Positions 34,720 to 44,048 of a stretch of 64,000 nt of DNA are shown in pieces. The stretch comes from Arthrobacter sp. D5-1 (GTDB taxonomy: Bacteria > Actinomycetota > Actinomycetes > Actinomycetales > Micrococcaceae). The notes under the pieces were generated by a model. That model was not told the origin of the DNA. It saw only the letters and a program-made list of their open reading frames with translations, and did not search any database. The stretch is taken from assembly GCF_017357425.1 (NCBI RefSeq), contig NZ_CP014571.1, positions 1,426,001-1,490,000 of the forward strand, given 5' to 3'. A program made the position numbers and the translations under genes. Every line of letters starts with the position of its first letter. Position 1 is the first letter of the stretch.

Positions 34720-36933
34720 CTAGGGTGCTTGCACCAGCCCTTCCCATGCCACGGTCCAGTCGGCCGGAAACCCGGGGGCGTGGCGCTCCGGACCGTTGTC
34801 CCATCCAGCTGCCATGAGAGCGACAGCGGCCAGCAGCCCACCATTTCCTGGCAGGTAGAGCGGCAACGAGTCCGTCTGGCGGTTGTGCCCGTTGGGCAGG
34901 ACCGTGTTCTTGCCCGCGCTGAGGAGGAGCGCATCCACTGCGGCCTCCGGGTCCTCAAGCCGTGCTGCGGTCATGGCCATCACTGGGTAATCCCAGCCCC
35001 AGGTGCTGCACCAGTCCCAGTCGGCCAGCACGTCCGAGAGTGTTGCCCGCATGATCTCCGGATCAACGATGTCGGTCAGCGGGAGGACTCCAAGGGCGCA
35101 CAGCATGGACGGATGGTCGGTGCGGATGGTGAAGGGTTCACTATCGATCGCTGCGTACACGCCGCCGATCACCCGCGGAGGAACCATGCCCTCTGCCACG
35201 TCGGACCATCCAGGCACCGGTTCCAGGCCCAGCCGCTCCCGCCACGCAGAAGCCGTGCGCAGGCCCCACTGCCAGTAGGCCAGCTCGAAGGTGGGGTTGG
35301 TGACCTTGGACCGGATGGACCCGTAGCTTTCCTGCGCCGGGATCAGGGGTGGCCCCAGCTCGAATCCCCGCGAGGTGGGGTGGGCAAAGCCGGCCATGAA
35401 AGCAGCTGTCTCAAAGACGATCTCCGCGAACTCTTCCAGGACGTCGCGGCTGGGGTTGGCCCGGTACACCAGTTCGGCCAGGTGGATGGGGTGCGGCTGC
35501 TGCCAAATGAGGAATGTGCCGATCGGACTGGGGCTCTCCCGACCGTCCGGCCCCACCTGCTTGGGCCAGCGAACGCCGTCGAATCCTTGCGCTTTGGCCG
35601 TCTGCCGTGAAGTCTCCAACACCGTGGAGTACCACCGCAACGACGGCAGGAGCAGCTCCACACGGTTCCAGTACGCAAAGTGGGCCGCATGCCACCAGTG
35701 CATCTCCAGATGGAAGCGGCCACGCCACGAGTTGCACACGAGCCCCGTCTCCTGCGGCGGCAAGGAACCCGCGCAATTGATCGCCGTGAGGTACTGGGAC
35801 AACACAATCCGGCGTTCCAATTCCTTGGCGCGCGGATCATCGGTGGCATCGAGCTCGATCGCCCCGCCCGAGGACCAGAACTCCGGCCAGTAGGCGGCGG
35901 CTGCTTCGAATATTGAACGTGCCGGCGAAAGTTCGACGCCGGTCCGCGCGTCCGCAGGGCCGTCCGGCTGGTGGGCGTGGTTGGCTGGCCTGTTGTTGCA
36001 CCTCGGGATACAGTCGCCATCCCCGGCCGACACGAACGCCACGGAGAAGTCCAGCACCGTATCGCTGCCCGGTGTTCCAGGCGACGCCGGGGCGATGCGG
36101 AGATCATGCTGACCGGCCTGTACCACGGCCAGGCTCTGACCAGTGATCACCACCTCGTAGCGGGAATCGTCCAGTTCGCGCTGGGCGGTCCATGCTGTGG
36201 ATCCGTTGTTTCCCACTGGTGACGGTCCACTGAGCGTGGTGGTGTGGGCATCCGGTCGATCCCAGTCCGCGGCGTCATGCCAGGCCTCGGACCCGTAGGG
36301 GAAGCCGACGCCGACAAACAATCCGGCACCAAGCGCAGTGGACTCCACACGGAAGCCGAGCTCATCCCGGTCCGGGTGGCACGCCGTCGTCACTTTCACC
36401 CGGTGACCTGCCACGGTGAACAGGCTGGTGATGGCTCCTGTCCAGAGGTCCAGAGTTTGTTCCGTGTCAGTGATGTCCGCTGCATTCAACGGACGCTCTG
36501 TGCCATCCTGCAGCCAGCGAAAGCCGATGCGCCCCAGGTCCAGCCGGTGCGCGTTCGACCTGAGCCACGTTTCCGCCACGGAGGTGTCGGTTTCACGATC
36601 GTTCACGATGTCACCCACCATGTCCACGTAAGGGACTGGGCCGCGGGGTGAATCGTAAAGGACGGTGGATCCGGCGAGGTGGTAGGGGTGGGGTGGTGGA
36701 ACGGAGTGCCAGCCCCACTGCGCTTGCGTTCCCAGGAGTGTCCCGGGTGGCAGGTCATCACGTGCGCCCACGGGGTAGTCGGTGGGTAATGACTGCAGCC
36801 CGGTGAGGTCCACTGTGAAGGCGAACTCGCCGTTGCCGACGGAGACGGGGCTGCGAGGATCCAGTTGCTGCTGCCGGACGTTGTGCCGCCGGACCAGTGC
36901 CTTGCGATCAATAGCGGGGTGTGGCGGGTTCAT
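34720..36933 (-). CDS. Six-hairpin-type glycoside hydrolase, uncharacterised
   Basis: A 737-residue cytoplasmic protein with no signal peptide. Residues about 1-300 are beta-rich, and the rest looks like an (alpha/alpha)6 barrel (FHLEMHWWHAAHFAYWNR, then DWDWCSTWGWDYPVMAMTAAR). The aromatic/acidic pattern is that of the GH65/GH95-like glycosidases. It overlaps the 3' end of the frameshifted GH43 gene by four bases, so they form an operon. Likely acts on an imported arabinose- or xylose-containing oligosaccharide; substrate is inferred from the GH43 neighbour only. Confidence 0.7.
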   Translation of the reverse strand: MNPPHPAIDRKALVRRHNVRQQQLDPRSPVSVGNGEFAFTVDLTGLQSLPTDYPVGARDDLPPGTLLGTQAQWGWHSVPPPHPYHLAGSTVLYDSPRGPVPYVDMVGDIVNDRETDTSVAETWLRSNAHRLDLGRIGFRWLQDGTERPLNAADITDTEQTLDLWTGAITSLFTVAGHRVKVTTACHPDRDELGFRVESTALGAGLFVGVGFPYGSEAWHDAADWDRPDAHTTTLSGPSPVGNNGSTAWTAQRELDDSRYEVVITGQSLAVVQAGQHDLRIAPASPGTPGSDTVLDFSVAFVSAGDGDCIPRCNNRPANHAHQPDGPADARTGVELSPARSIFEAAAAYWPEFWSSGGAIELDATDDPRAKELERRIVLSQYLTAINCAGSLPPQETGLVCNSWRGRFHLEMHWWHAAHFAYWNRVELLLPSLRWYSTVLETSRQTAKAQGFDGVRWPKQVGPDGRESPSPIGTFLIWQQPHPIHLAELVYRANPSRDVLEEFAEIVFETAAFMAGFAHPTSRGFELGPPLIPAQESYGSIRSKVTNPTFELAYWQWGLRTASAWRERLGLEPVPGWSDVAEGMVPPRVIGGVYAAIDSEPFTIRTDHPSMLCALGVLPLTDIVDPEIMRATLSDVLADWDWCSTWGWDYPVMAMTAARLEDPEAAVDALLLSAGKNTVLPNGHNRQTDSLPLYLPGNGGLLAAVALMAAGWDNGPERHAPGFPADWTVAWEGLVQAP

Positions 36934-37849
36934 GTCAGCCTTTCTGAAGGGATGACGCCGGCGAGCGTCACGGTGTCCTCAAGTTCAAGGAGCGGGAAAA
37001 ACGCTGCCCGTTCGTAGGGAGTTTTGTTTGGCTGGTGCAACGTCAGGAACAGGCTTCCGTCCAGGTGGCGGCCAATCATTCCATGGCCGCCATCTGCGCT
37101 CCAGAGAGGATCGGGCTCTTGCTTCCAGGGGCCCAGCACTGTCCCGGATTCGCTGCGGGCAATCCCCATGGCGTAACCGTTGTCACCGAAGCTGGACCAC
37201 AGCATGATGAGCTTTCCGCTTGAAAGCCGGAAGAGGAACGGACCATCGGTGACATACACAGGAAACCCGCGGTCCCGGACGGATGGGACATCAAGGGCGC
37301 GGGACCAAGGAGCCTCCGATGCGCTGAAAAGGAACACCGGCACGCCCTTGGCGCTGCGCAGGTCCGGTCGAGGCGCTGGGCCATCATGGCGCCGTCGTGC
37401 ACCTGCTTCCATTCATGGCAGAAGACCAACCACGGCGTTCCGTCGTCGTCCACATGGAGCGTGCCGTCCAAGCATTGCCAATTTCCGGGCGTGACCGGAC
37501 CGTCGCTCCATGGTTCGTAGGGACCCTCGGGCTTGTCTGCTGCCAGTATCTGCGTTCCGCGGAGGCGCCCGGGCGCAATGAAGGTGGCGAACATGAAGAA
37601 GCGCCCTTGGTACTCATGGACTTCGGGGGCCCAGTACTGCTCCTGGCTCCAAAATCCGCGCGGCGGCCTGAACGCCACAAGGGGGCCCTGCCAGGTGAGC
37701 AGGTCGCTGCTTCGATAACAGTCGAATCCAGTGGCCTGTCCTGACCAGATGTTTTTGTCCGTGCTGCCGAACAGTAGGTAATCGCCGGACGTGGGCTGGG
37801 TCAGCACGAAGGGGTCCCGGATCTGGATCTGGTTCAATCGTAGGTCCAC
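36930..37849 (-). pseudogene. GH43 family glycosidase (arabinanase/xylosidase-like) with a frameshift
   Basis: A glycoside hydrolase read in two overlapping frames. From ATG 37849 the frame runs through IRDPFVL (catalytic base Asp of the GH43 propeller), YWAPEVHEY, and VFCHEWKQVHDGAMMAQRLD, then degenerates. A second frame picks up at DLRSAKGVPVFLF and continues through VTDGPFLFRLSSGKL and SADGGHGMIGRHLDGS to a stop at 36930. The switch is at about 37361-37369. One added base, for example a third G in CCGGACC, would give a single 306-residue protein of normal GH43 length. The mutation may be real or a sequencing error. Confidence 0.8.
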
Positions 37850-37871
37850 TGCGTCCTCCTTGACGGATTCA

Positions 37872-37921
37872 AATAGTTCATATCCAAAACTATTGACGAA
37901 TATACACCGCCTTGATACGTT
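37872..37921 (+). promoter_or_regulatory. Promoter and inverted repeat upstream of the sugar-binding lipoprotein
   Basis: AATAGTT (37872-37878) and AACTATT (37888-37894) are exact inverted copies nine bases apart. The second arm runs into a -35 box TTGACG (37893-37898); 17 bases later is TACGTT (37916-37921). The repeat is also upstream of the GH43 gene on the other strand, so one regulator could control both directions. No regulator gene is adjacent. Confidence 0.6.
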
Positions 37922-37960
37922 TCAGGAACCGTTTTCTTGAGCCTGAAAGAAGCTTACCCA

Positions 37961-39262
37961 ATGACGCGTAAATCTCTCCGACATCTCCGTAAGTCCATCG
38001 CTTTCGTAGCAGCCGTCAGCATGCTGGGCCTCACTGCGGCCTGCTCCAGCCCCTCCTCCAACCAGCCGGAAGATGGGCCGGTGGAGATCAGGTTCTCGTG
38101 GTGGGGCAACGCCACCCGGGCCGACCTCACCAACAAGGCCATCAAGGAATTCGAGGCGGCCAACCCCAATATCAAGGTCAAGCCGGAATACGGCGACATC
38201 GGCGGCTACTTCGACAAGCTGGCAACCCAAGTTGCAGCCAACGATGCCCCTGACGTCATCACCATGGGTGGCGCCTACCCGGCCGAGTACGCCAACCGTG
38301 GCGCCCTCCTGGATCTGTCCAAGGTGGAGGGTTCGCTGGATCTGTCCAAGATGGACCAGGGAGCACTGGAAAATGGGCAGGTCCAGGGCAAGCAGTACGG
38401 CGTCTCCACCGGTGCCAACGCCCTGGCCATCGTCGTCAACCCTGCCGTGTTCCAGGCTGCGGGTGTTGCCTTGCCGGATGACAGCAAATGGTCCTGGGAC
38501 GATTTCGCCAAGACGGCAGAGGACATCACAGCCAAGAGTCCCAAGGGGACCTACGGCACCGCTACCGTCCTGACGCATGACTCGCTGGATGCCTTCGCCC
38601 GACAGCGCGGGAAGTCCCTCTATACCCAGGACGGCCAGTTGGGTCTGGACAAGGACACCGTGCGGGATTATTTCGATTTCTCGGTGAAACTCAGTGAATC
38701 AGGCGCCGCTCCCAGCGCCTCGGAGACGGTGGAGAAGCTCAACGTCAGCACCGAGCAGACACTCATGGGCATGGGCCAGGCCGGCATGATGTTGACCTGG
38801 ACCAACTCACTGACTGCCCTCAGCAAGGCCTCCGGTGCAGACTTGAAACTGCTCAAGCTGCCTGGCGAGACGCCCACACCCGGGATCTGGCTCCAGTCTT
38901 CGCAGTTCTACACCATTTCAGCCCGGAGCAAGCACGCGGATGCTGCCGCCAAGCTGGTCAGTTTCCTGGTGAACAATGAGGCCGCAGCAAAAATCATTCA
39001 GAGCGACCGCGGGGTGCCCAGCAACTCCGGCATGCGCACGGCCATCCAGGACCTCCTGACGCCCCAGGGAAAAGTGGAAGCCGCCTACATCGACCAGATC
39101 GGCAAGATGGACTTCGCGCCAACGTTCATTGGTCCCACCGGTTCCACTGCGGTCTCCGAGATCACGGCCCGCATCAACACCGAAGTCCTCTTCAAGCGGT
39201 TGAGCCCGGAGAAGGCAGCAGAGCAGTGGCTGAGCGAGAGTAAAGCGGCCATCGGCAAGTAG
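37961..39262 (+). CDS. Sugar ABC transporter substrate-binding lipoprotein (CUT1 type), without permeases
   Basis: A 433-residue extracellular solute-binding protein family 1 member. It has a lipoprotein signal with lipobox LTAAC, then a mature domain starting near EIRFSWWGNATRADL and features such as ITMGGAYPAEYANRG and WSWDDFAKTAEDI. These proteins bind oligosaccharides for CUT1 importers. ATG 37961 follows GAAAGAAG by eight bases. Unusually, no permease genes follow: the next feature is a 66-bp palindromic repeat, then a convergent hydrolase. It must use permeases encoded elsewhere or be a remnant of a larger operon. Confidence 0.88.
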   Translation: MTRKSLRHLRKSIAFVAAVSMLGLTAACSSPSSNQPEDGPVEIRFSWWGNATRADLTNKAIKEFEAANPNIKVKPEYGDIGGYFDKLATQVAANDAPDVITMGGAYPAEYANRGALLDLSKVEGSLDLSKMDQGALENGQVQGKQYGVSTGANALAIVVNPAVFQAAGVALPDDSKWSWDDFAKTAEDITAKSPKGTYGTATVLTHDSLDAFARQRGKSLYTQDGQLGLDKDTVRDYFDFSVKLSESGAAPSASETVEKLNVSTEQTLMGMGQAGMMLTWTNSLTALSKASGADLKLLKLPGETPTPGIWLQSSQFYTISARSKHADAAAKLVSFLVNNEAAAKIIQSDRGVPSNSGMRTAIQDLLTPQGKVEAAYIDQIGKMDFAPTFIGPTGSTAVSEITARINTEVLFKRLSPEKAAEQWLSESKAAIGK

Positions 39263-39264
39263 TA

Positions 39265-39330
39265 CCCAACTAGGTGACAGCAAATGCTCCACTGAGGCGT
39301 CAGTGGAGCGTTTGCTGTTACCTACATGGG
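39265..39330. repeat. 66-bp palindromic repeat, copy 2
   Basis: Begins two bases after the lipoprotein stop codon. Starts CCCAACTAGGTGACAGCA and ends with the same 20 bases as copy 1 (23288-23353). Its stem is better matched than copy 1: GCTCCACTGA pairs exactly with TCAGTGGAGC, and ACAGCAAA with TTTGCTGT. It lies between convergent genes and could act as a two-way terminator. Confidence 0.75.
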
Positions 39331-39359
39331 CGGCTGGGCCCTCAGCCGGCGTCGCGGAC

Positions 39360-40127
39360 CTAGCTGACTTCCAGGTAGGGGTCCGCCCACGCTCCGATGA
39401 TGCGCGCAACCCGTGCGGCCTGGCCCTTTCCGGTAAGGAGATGCTCGCTGCCCTCTAGGGAGATGAAACTCCGGGGGTGCCGGGCCGTACGGAAGATCTC
39501 GCTGGCGTTGTCGATCCCCACGGTGTTGTCGGTGGGGGAGTGCATCACCATCAGCGGCTTGTGAAGGGTGCGGATGCAGTCGCGCAAGTCGGCGCGTTCC
39601 ACGTCCTCCACAAAGTGGCGGCGTACCTCCATGGGACGTCCGCCGAGGTCAACCACGGCGCTGCCGTCGCGCAGGATGTCCTCAATCTCCGTGTCGAACA
39701 TGTGCTCGACGTGCTTGGGCTCGTACGGTGCGGCAACGGTCACCACGGCGTTCAGGCCAGGGACGTCGCGGGCTGCGGCCAACACGGCTGCACCGCCGAA
39801 GGAGTGGCCCACCAGCAAGGAGATTCCCCGGCCCTGCTCCCTCATGAACTCCGCGGCCAGGATGGTGTCGGCCACCTTCACGCTGAACGATCCCGCTGAC
39901 CATTCACCGGCAGAACCGCCCAAACCCAGGTTGTCGAAACGCAGCATGCCGACGCCCTGCTCAGCCAATCCCTTGCAGATGCGGGAAGCGGCGGGGCTGT
40001 CCTTGCCGAGGGTCAGTCCGTGTGAGTACAAGCCCCAGCCGCGGACGGGCCCTTCCGGGACGTCCACGATGCCGGCCAGGGTGTCGCCGGTACTTCCCGT
40101 GAAGCTGATCTTTTCAGAGCGTGACAC
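39360..40127 (-). CDS. Alpha/beta hydrolase
   Basis: A 255-residue hydrolase of the dienelactone-hydrolase/BAAT-like group. The nucleophile elbow is GHSFGG, the acid lies around HSPTDNTVGI and the histidine in EGSEHLL. The N-terminus (GDTLAGIVDVPEG) is typical of peptidase- or esterase-like serine hydrolases. GTG 40127 has AAGGAG six bases upstream; the longer frame to 40379 would run into sdhB. It has no signal peptide. Substrate unknown. Confidence 0.85.
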   Translation of the reverse strand: MSRSEKISFTGSTGDTLAGIVDVPEGPVRGWGLYSHGLTLGKDSPAASRICKGLAEQGVGMLRFDNLGLGGSAGEWSAGSFSVKVADTILAAEFMREQGRGISLLVGHSFGGAAVLAAARDVPGLNAVVTVAAPYEPKHVEHMFDTEIEDILRDGSAVVDLGGRPMEVRRHFVEDVERADLRDCIRTLHKPLMVMHSPTDNTVGIDNASEIFRTARHPRSFISLEGSEHLLTGKGQAARVARIIGAWADPYLEVS

Positions 40128-40198
40128 GCTGATCTCCTTGCATTGCGGTGGCGTTTTCCGTGACGGATCCGGCGGCGGCTGGCTTCGACACTTGGTTA

Positions 40199-40246
40199 AC
40201 GACGACGGCGCCCCCCACCAGCAGTGGTGAGTGGCGCCGTCGTCGT
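40199..40246 (-). terminator. Terminator of the sdhCDAB operon
   Basis: Perfect 14-base arms (ACGACGACGGCGCC and its complement) with a 20-base loop, 25 bases beyond the sdhB stop. No strong T-tract is present in either direction. Confidence 0.65.
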
Positions 40247-40270
40247 GGTTGTTCTTGTACGAAACGCGAA

Positions 40271-41053
40271 CTAGATCTTGCGGGACAGGATGGCCTGCTT
40301 GACCTCTGCGATTGCCTGGGTCACCTGGATGCCACGGGGGCAGGCTTCCGAGCAGTTGAAGGTGGTGCGGCAGCGCCACACGCCTTCTTTGTCGTTGAGG
40401 ATCTCAAGGCGCATGTCGCCGGCATCATCACGGGAATCGAAGATGAAGCGGTGCGCGTTGACGATCGCTGCCGGACCAAAGTACTGGCCGTCGGTCCAGA
40501 AGACCGGGCAGGATGAGGTGCAAGCGGCGCACAGGATGCACTTGGTGGTGTCATCAAAGCGCTCACGGTCCTCAACGGACTGCAGGCGTTCCTTGGTGGG
40601 CTCGTGGCCCTTGTTGATAAGGAACGGCATGACTTCGCGGAAGGACTGGAAGAAGGGTTCCATATCCACGATCAGGTCCTTCTCCACGGGGAGGCCCTTG
40701 ATCGGCTCGACGGTGATGGGCTTGGTGGTGTCCAGGTCCTTCAGCAGCGTCTTGCAGGCGAGGCGGTTGCGGCCGTTGATGCGCATGGCGTCTGAACCAC
40801 AGACACCGTGGGCGCAGGAGCGGCGGAAGGAAACGCTGCCGTCGATCTCCCACTTGACCTTGTGGAGGGCATCCAACACGCGGTCCGTGCCATACATGGT
40901 CAGCTTGTAGTCATCCCAGCGTGCCTCGTCCGAAATTTCGGGATCGTAGCGGCGCACGCGGAGCGTGATGTGGAACGTGGGGATTTCACCGTCGCCGGCA
41001 ACACTTGCCGGGAGCTCGATCTTGGAAGCGGGCTCTGCCATTTCGGTCGTCAT
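40271..41053 (-). CDS. sdhB: Succinate dehydrogenase iron-sulfur subunit
   Basis: Electron-transfer subunit of respiratory complex II, 260 residues. The [2Fe-2S] ligands are in RRSCAHGVCGSDAM and the following NRLACKTL. The [4Fe-4S] and [3Fe-4S] ligands are in CILCAACTSSCPV and CSEACPRGI. The start codon shares one base with the sdhA stop (TAATG), giving translational coupling. Last gene of sdhCDAB, followed by a hairpin. Confidence 0.97.
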   Translation of the reverse strand: MTTEMAEPASKIELPASVAGDGEIPTFHITLRVRRYDPEISDEARWDDYKLTMYGTDRVLDALHKVKWEIDGSVSFRRSCAHGVCGSDAMRINGRNRLACKTLLKDLDTTKPITVEPIKGLPVEKDLIVDMEPFFQSFREVMPFLINKGHEPTKERLQSVEDRERFDDTTKCILCAACTSSCPVFWTDGQYFGPAAIVNAHRFIFDSRDDAGDMRLEILNDKEGVWRCRTTFNCSEACPRGIQVTQAIAEVKQAILSRKI

Positions 41054-42852
41054 TAGTACTTACGCTCCATCGGCTCGTAACGGGTGAAGATAACGGGCTT
41101 CGTCTCAAGACGGATGCCCGCGACGGATTCCGCCGAGGAGTCGACGGTGACGGAGGTGTCCAGGTAGGCCATGGAGTGCTTCATGAACTTCTCGTCATTG
41201 CGGTCCGGGAAGTCTTCGCGGTAGTGGCCGCCGCGGGACTCTTCACGGTGCAGTGCACCAACAGTCATGACCTTGGCCATGTCCAGGAGGAAGCCCAGTT
41301 CCACGGCTTCCAGGAGGTCAAGGTTGAAGCGCTTGCCCTTGTCCTGAACGGTGACGTGCTTGTACCGCTCCTCGAAGGAAGCGATGTCGCGAAGGACCTG
41401 TTCCAGGGATTCCTTGGTACGGAACACCTGCATGTTGGCGTCCATGGTGTCCTGCAGTTCCTTGCGGATCTGCGCAACACGCTCGGTGCCGTTGCCGGTG
41501 AGCAGGCCGTCCAGGATGCCGCGGGTCATTGCCTCGGGGTCCTCGGGCAGCTCGACGTAGTCGGCCGTCTTGGCGTACTCCGCAGCAGCGATGCCCGCGC
41601 GCTTGCCGAACACGTTGATGTCCAGGAGCGAGTTGGTGCCGAGGCGGTTGGAGCCGTGCACGGACACACAAGCAACTTCACCGGCTGCGTAAAGGCCCGG
41701 GACGATCGTGTCGTTGTCCTGGAGCACTTCCGTGGTGATGTTGGTGGGGATGCCACCCATGGCGTAGTGCGCCGTGGGGAACACGGGAACCGGATCGGTG
41801 AACGGTTCCACACCAAGGTAGGTGCGGGCGAACTCTGTGATGTCCGGAAGCTTGGCTTCGATGTGAGCCGGCTCAAGGTGGGTCAGGTCCAGGAGGACAT
41901 AGTCCTTGTTAGGTCCACAACCGCGGCCTTCGCGCACTTCGTTCGCCATGGCACGGGCCACGATGTCACGGGGTGCGAGGTCCTTGATGGTGGGGGCGTA
42001 GCGCTCCATGAAGCGCTCACCCTCTGAGTTGCGCAGGATGGCACCTTCACCACGTGCACCCTCGGTGAGGAGGATGCCCAGGCCGGCGAGGCCGGTCGGG
42101 TGGAACTGGAAGAACTCCATGTCTTCCAGGGGGATGCCGCGGCGGAAGGCAATGCCCATGCCGTCACCCGTGAGGGTGTGGGCGTTGGAGGTGGTCTTGA
42201 AGACCTTGCCGGCGCCGCCCGAGGCGAACACCACGGACTTGGCCTGGAAGACGTGAAGTTCGCCGGAAGCGAGGTCGTAGGAGACCACGCCGGCAACGCG
42301 CTTCTGCTTGTACGGGGTACCGTCTTCGCGCACTGCGTCTTCTTCGACGATCAGCAGGTCCAGAACGTAGTACTCGTTGTAGAACTCAACGTTGTGCTTG
42401 ACGCAGTTTTGGTACAGCGTCTGCAGGATCATGTGGCCCGTACGGTCGGCTGCATAACAAGCACGGCGGACGGGAGCCTTGCCGTGGTCACGGGTGTGGC
42501 CACCGAAACGGCGCTGGTCAATGCGGCCTTCGGGCGTGCGGTTGAACGGCAGGCCCATCTTTTCCAGGTCCAGCACGGCGTCGATGGCTTCCTTCGCCAT
42601 GACCTCGGCTGCGTCCTGGTCAACCAGGTAGTCGCCACCCTTGATGGTGTCAAAGGTGTGCCATTCCCAGTTGTCTTCTTCGACGTTGGCCAGTGCTGCA
42701 CACATTCCACCCTGGGCTGCACCGGTGTGCGAACGGGTGGGGTAGAGCTTGGTCAGTACCGCTGTGCGTGCGCGCTGACCGGACTCGATCGCGGCGCGCA
42801 TGCCGGCGCCACCTGCACCGACAATAACGACGTCGTACTTATGGACCTGCAT
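41053..42852 (-). CDS. sdhA: Succinate dehydrogenase flavoprotein subunit
   Basis: Oxidises succinate to fumarate, 599 residues. The FAD site is [16 protein letters not shown], and the histidine expected to hold FAD covalently is His42 in SHTGAAQGG. Substrate-site segments include HPTGLAG and [15 protein letters not shown] 42852 has an AAAGAGAGAG ribosome site; a TTG at 42873 would add seven residues. It works with SdhB and the SdhC/SdhD membrane anchor. Confidence 0.97.
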   Translation of the reverse strand: MQVHKYDVVIVGAGGAGMRAAIESGQRARTAVLTKLYPTRSHTGAAQGGMCAALANVEEDNWEWHTFDTIKGGDYLVDQDAAEVMAKEAIDAVLDLEKMGLPFNRTPEGRIDQRRFGGHTRDHGKAPVRRACYAADRTGHMILQTLYQNCVKHNVEFYNEYYVLDLLIVEEDAVREDGTPYKQKRVAGVVSYDLASGELHVFQAKSVVFASGGAGKVFKTTSNAHTLTGDGMGIAFRRGIPLEDMEFFQFHPTGLAGLGILLTEGARGEGAILRNSEGERFMERYAPTIKDLAPRDIVARAMANEVREGRGCGPNKDYVLLDLTHLEPAHIEAKLPDITEFARTYLGVEPFTDPVPVFPTAHYAMGGIPTNITTEVLQDNDTIVPGLYAAGEVACVSVHGSNRLGTNSLLDINVFGKRAGIAAAEYAKTADYVELPEDPEAMTRGILDGLLTGNGTERVAQIRKELQDTMDANMQVFRTKESLEQVLRDIASFEERYKHVTVQDKGKRFNLDLLEAVELGFLLDMAKVMTVGALHREESRGGHYREDFPDRNDEKFMKHSMAYLDTSVTVDSSAESVAGIRLETKPVIFTRYEPMERKY

Positions 42853-42949
42853 ACCAGATGCTCTCTCTTTCAAAATTCAGATGGTCTGCGGAGGCTGCTC
42901 CGCTACGTCAGGCGAACCGGTTCACTCCGCAGAGCCACCGGAAACGCTG

Positions 42950-43411
42950 CTACGGGGCCGGGCAGAATCCGCCAGGAAGCTGAACGCCGTCAACAACAGG
43001 GCACGGGTTGAAGGTGAAGATCACCAGCGTGCCCAGGATGATGATGACCAGGGTGGCCGCGTAGAGGACCATCTTGAGCCAGAAGCGCGTGGAATCCTTC
43101 TCGGCGTAGTCGTTGATGATGGTGCGGACGCCGTTGGTTCCGTGCAGCATGGCAAGCCACAGCATGGCGAGGTCCCAGAACTGCCAGAACGGATCTGCCC
43201 ACTTGCCGGCAACAAAGCCGAAGTCGATCGCGTGGATGCCTTCGCCTACCAGCAGGTTCACGAAGAGGTGGCCGAAGATCAGCACCACCAGGACGATGCC
43301 GGAAAGGCGCATGAAGAGCCAGGCGATCATCTCGAAGTTGCCGCGGCTGGAGCCGGTGCGGTTGTACTTCGGGGCGATTTTTCCGCTGCGCGGGGATTCG
43401 ATGGTTGTCAT
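42950..43411 (-). CDS. sdhD: Succinate dehydrogenase membrane anchor subunit
   Basis: A 153-residue membrane subunit with three helices. A heme-ligand histidine candidate is in the first helix region (LIFGHLFVNLLVGEG) and another in WLAMLHGTNGVRTIINDYAEK, the quinone-side segment typical of SdhD. It follows sdhC by three bases and precedes sdhA by about 97. Confidence 0.92.
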   Translation of the reverse strand: MTTIESPRSGKIAPKYNRTGSSRGNFEMIAWLFMRLSGIVLVVLIFGHLFVNLLVGEGIHAIDFGFVAGKWADPFWQFWDLAMLWLAMLHGTNGVRTIINDYAEKDSTRFWLKMVLYAATLVIIILGTLVIFTFNPCPVVDGVQLPGGFCPAP

Positions 43412-43414
43412 GGC

Positions 43415-43795
43415 TTAGTGGCCTCCCAGCGCGAGGGAAAGGTGGCGGATGGCGAAGCCGGCGAACGTGACCAGCCACAGCGCAAGCACGATCCACAGCA
43501 TCTGGCGCTGGTACTTGGCGCCCTTCTTCCAGAAGTCGATGGCAATCACGCGCAGGCCGTTGAAGGCGTGGAAAATGATCGCAGCGACCAGGCCCGTTTC
43601 CCCCAGGGCCATGAGGGGGTTCTTGTAAGCACCAATGACGGCCGTGTAGGCCTCAGGGGACACGCGCACCAATGAGGTGTCCAACACATGGACCAACAAG
43701 AAGAAAAAGATCACTACACCGGTAATACGATGTCCAACCCAGGACCACATGCCTTCACGGCCGCGGTACAAGGTGCCAGCTGGTTTTGTCGGCAC
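43415..43795 (-). CDS. sdhC: Succinate dehydrogenase cytochrome b subunit
   Basis: A 126-residue anchor subunit with three helices and the conserved SdhC pattern GMWSWVGHRITGVVIFFFLLVH, which carries the quinone-site Ser/Arg and heme histidine. GTG 43795 has AGGAAGG eight bases upstream. First gene of the operon. Confidence 0.93.
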   Translation of the reverse strand: MPTKPAGTLYRGREGMWSWVGHRITGVVIFFFLLVHVLDTSLVRVSPEAYTAVIGAYKNPLMALGETGLVAAIIFHAFNGLRVIAIDFWKKGAKYQRQMLWIVLALWLVTFAGFAIRHLSLALGGH

Positions 43796-43884
43796 TGATT
43801 AAACCTTCCTGCAACACAGCGGCGCTGGCATGGGATCCACGCGGGGGGAACGCCTGCTGCGAGAGCACTCGTAGCTCACGCCTA

Positions 43885-43913
43885 AATCTAGGCTTCGCTC
43901 ACAGCATATTCAA
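43885..43913 (-). promoter_or_regulatory. Promoter of sdhCDAB
   Basis: On the minus strand TTGAAT (43913-43908) and TAGATT (43890-43885) are exactly 17 bases apart, a good sigma-A promoter. It predicts a leader of about 80 bases before sdhC. Confidence 0.7.
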
Positions 43914-44036
43914 TTTAGGACGGGCTTCTCTCCTTGTTAATTCCATGTTTCCTGCCAGTATTCAGGCGATTTTGCCCAGTCCCTGAGACGAACGCCACAT
44001 GCGTGGCGTACTGCGGGGCTTCGCGCTTGCGTCGGA

Positions 44037-44048
44037 TAAAGTGTTGCG
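44037..44048 (+). promoter_or_regulatory. Leaderless promoter of manC
   Basis: TAAAGT at 44037-44042 lies six bases before the GTG at 44049, placing the transcription start at or next to the start codon. No ribosome site is present. Confidence 0.55.
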
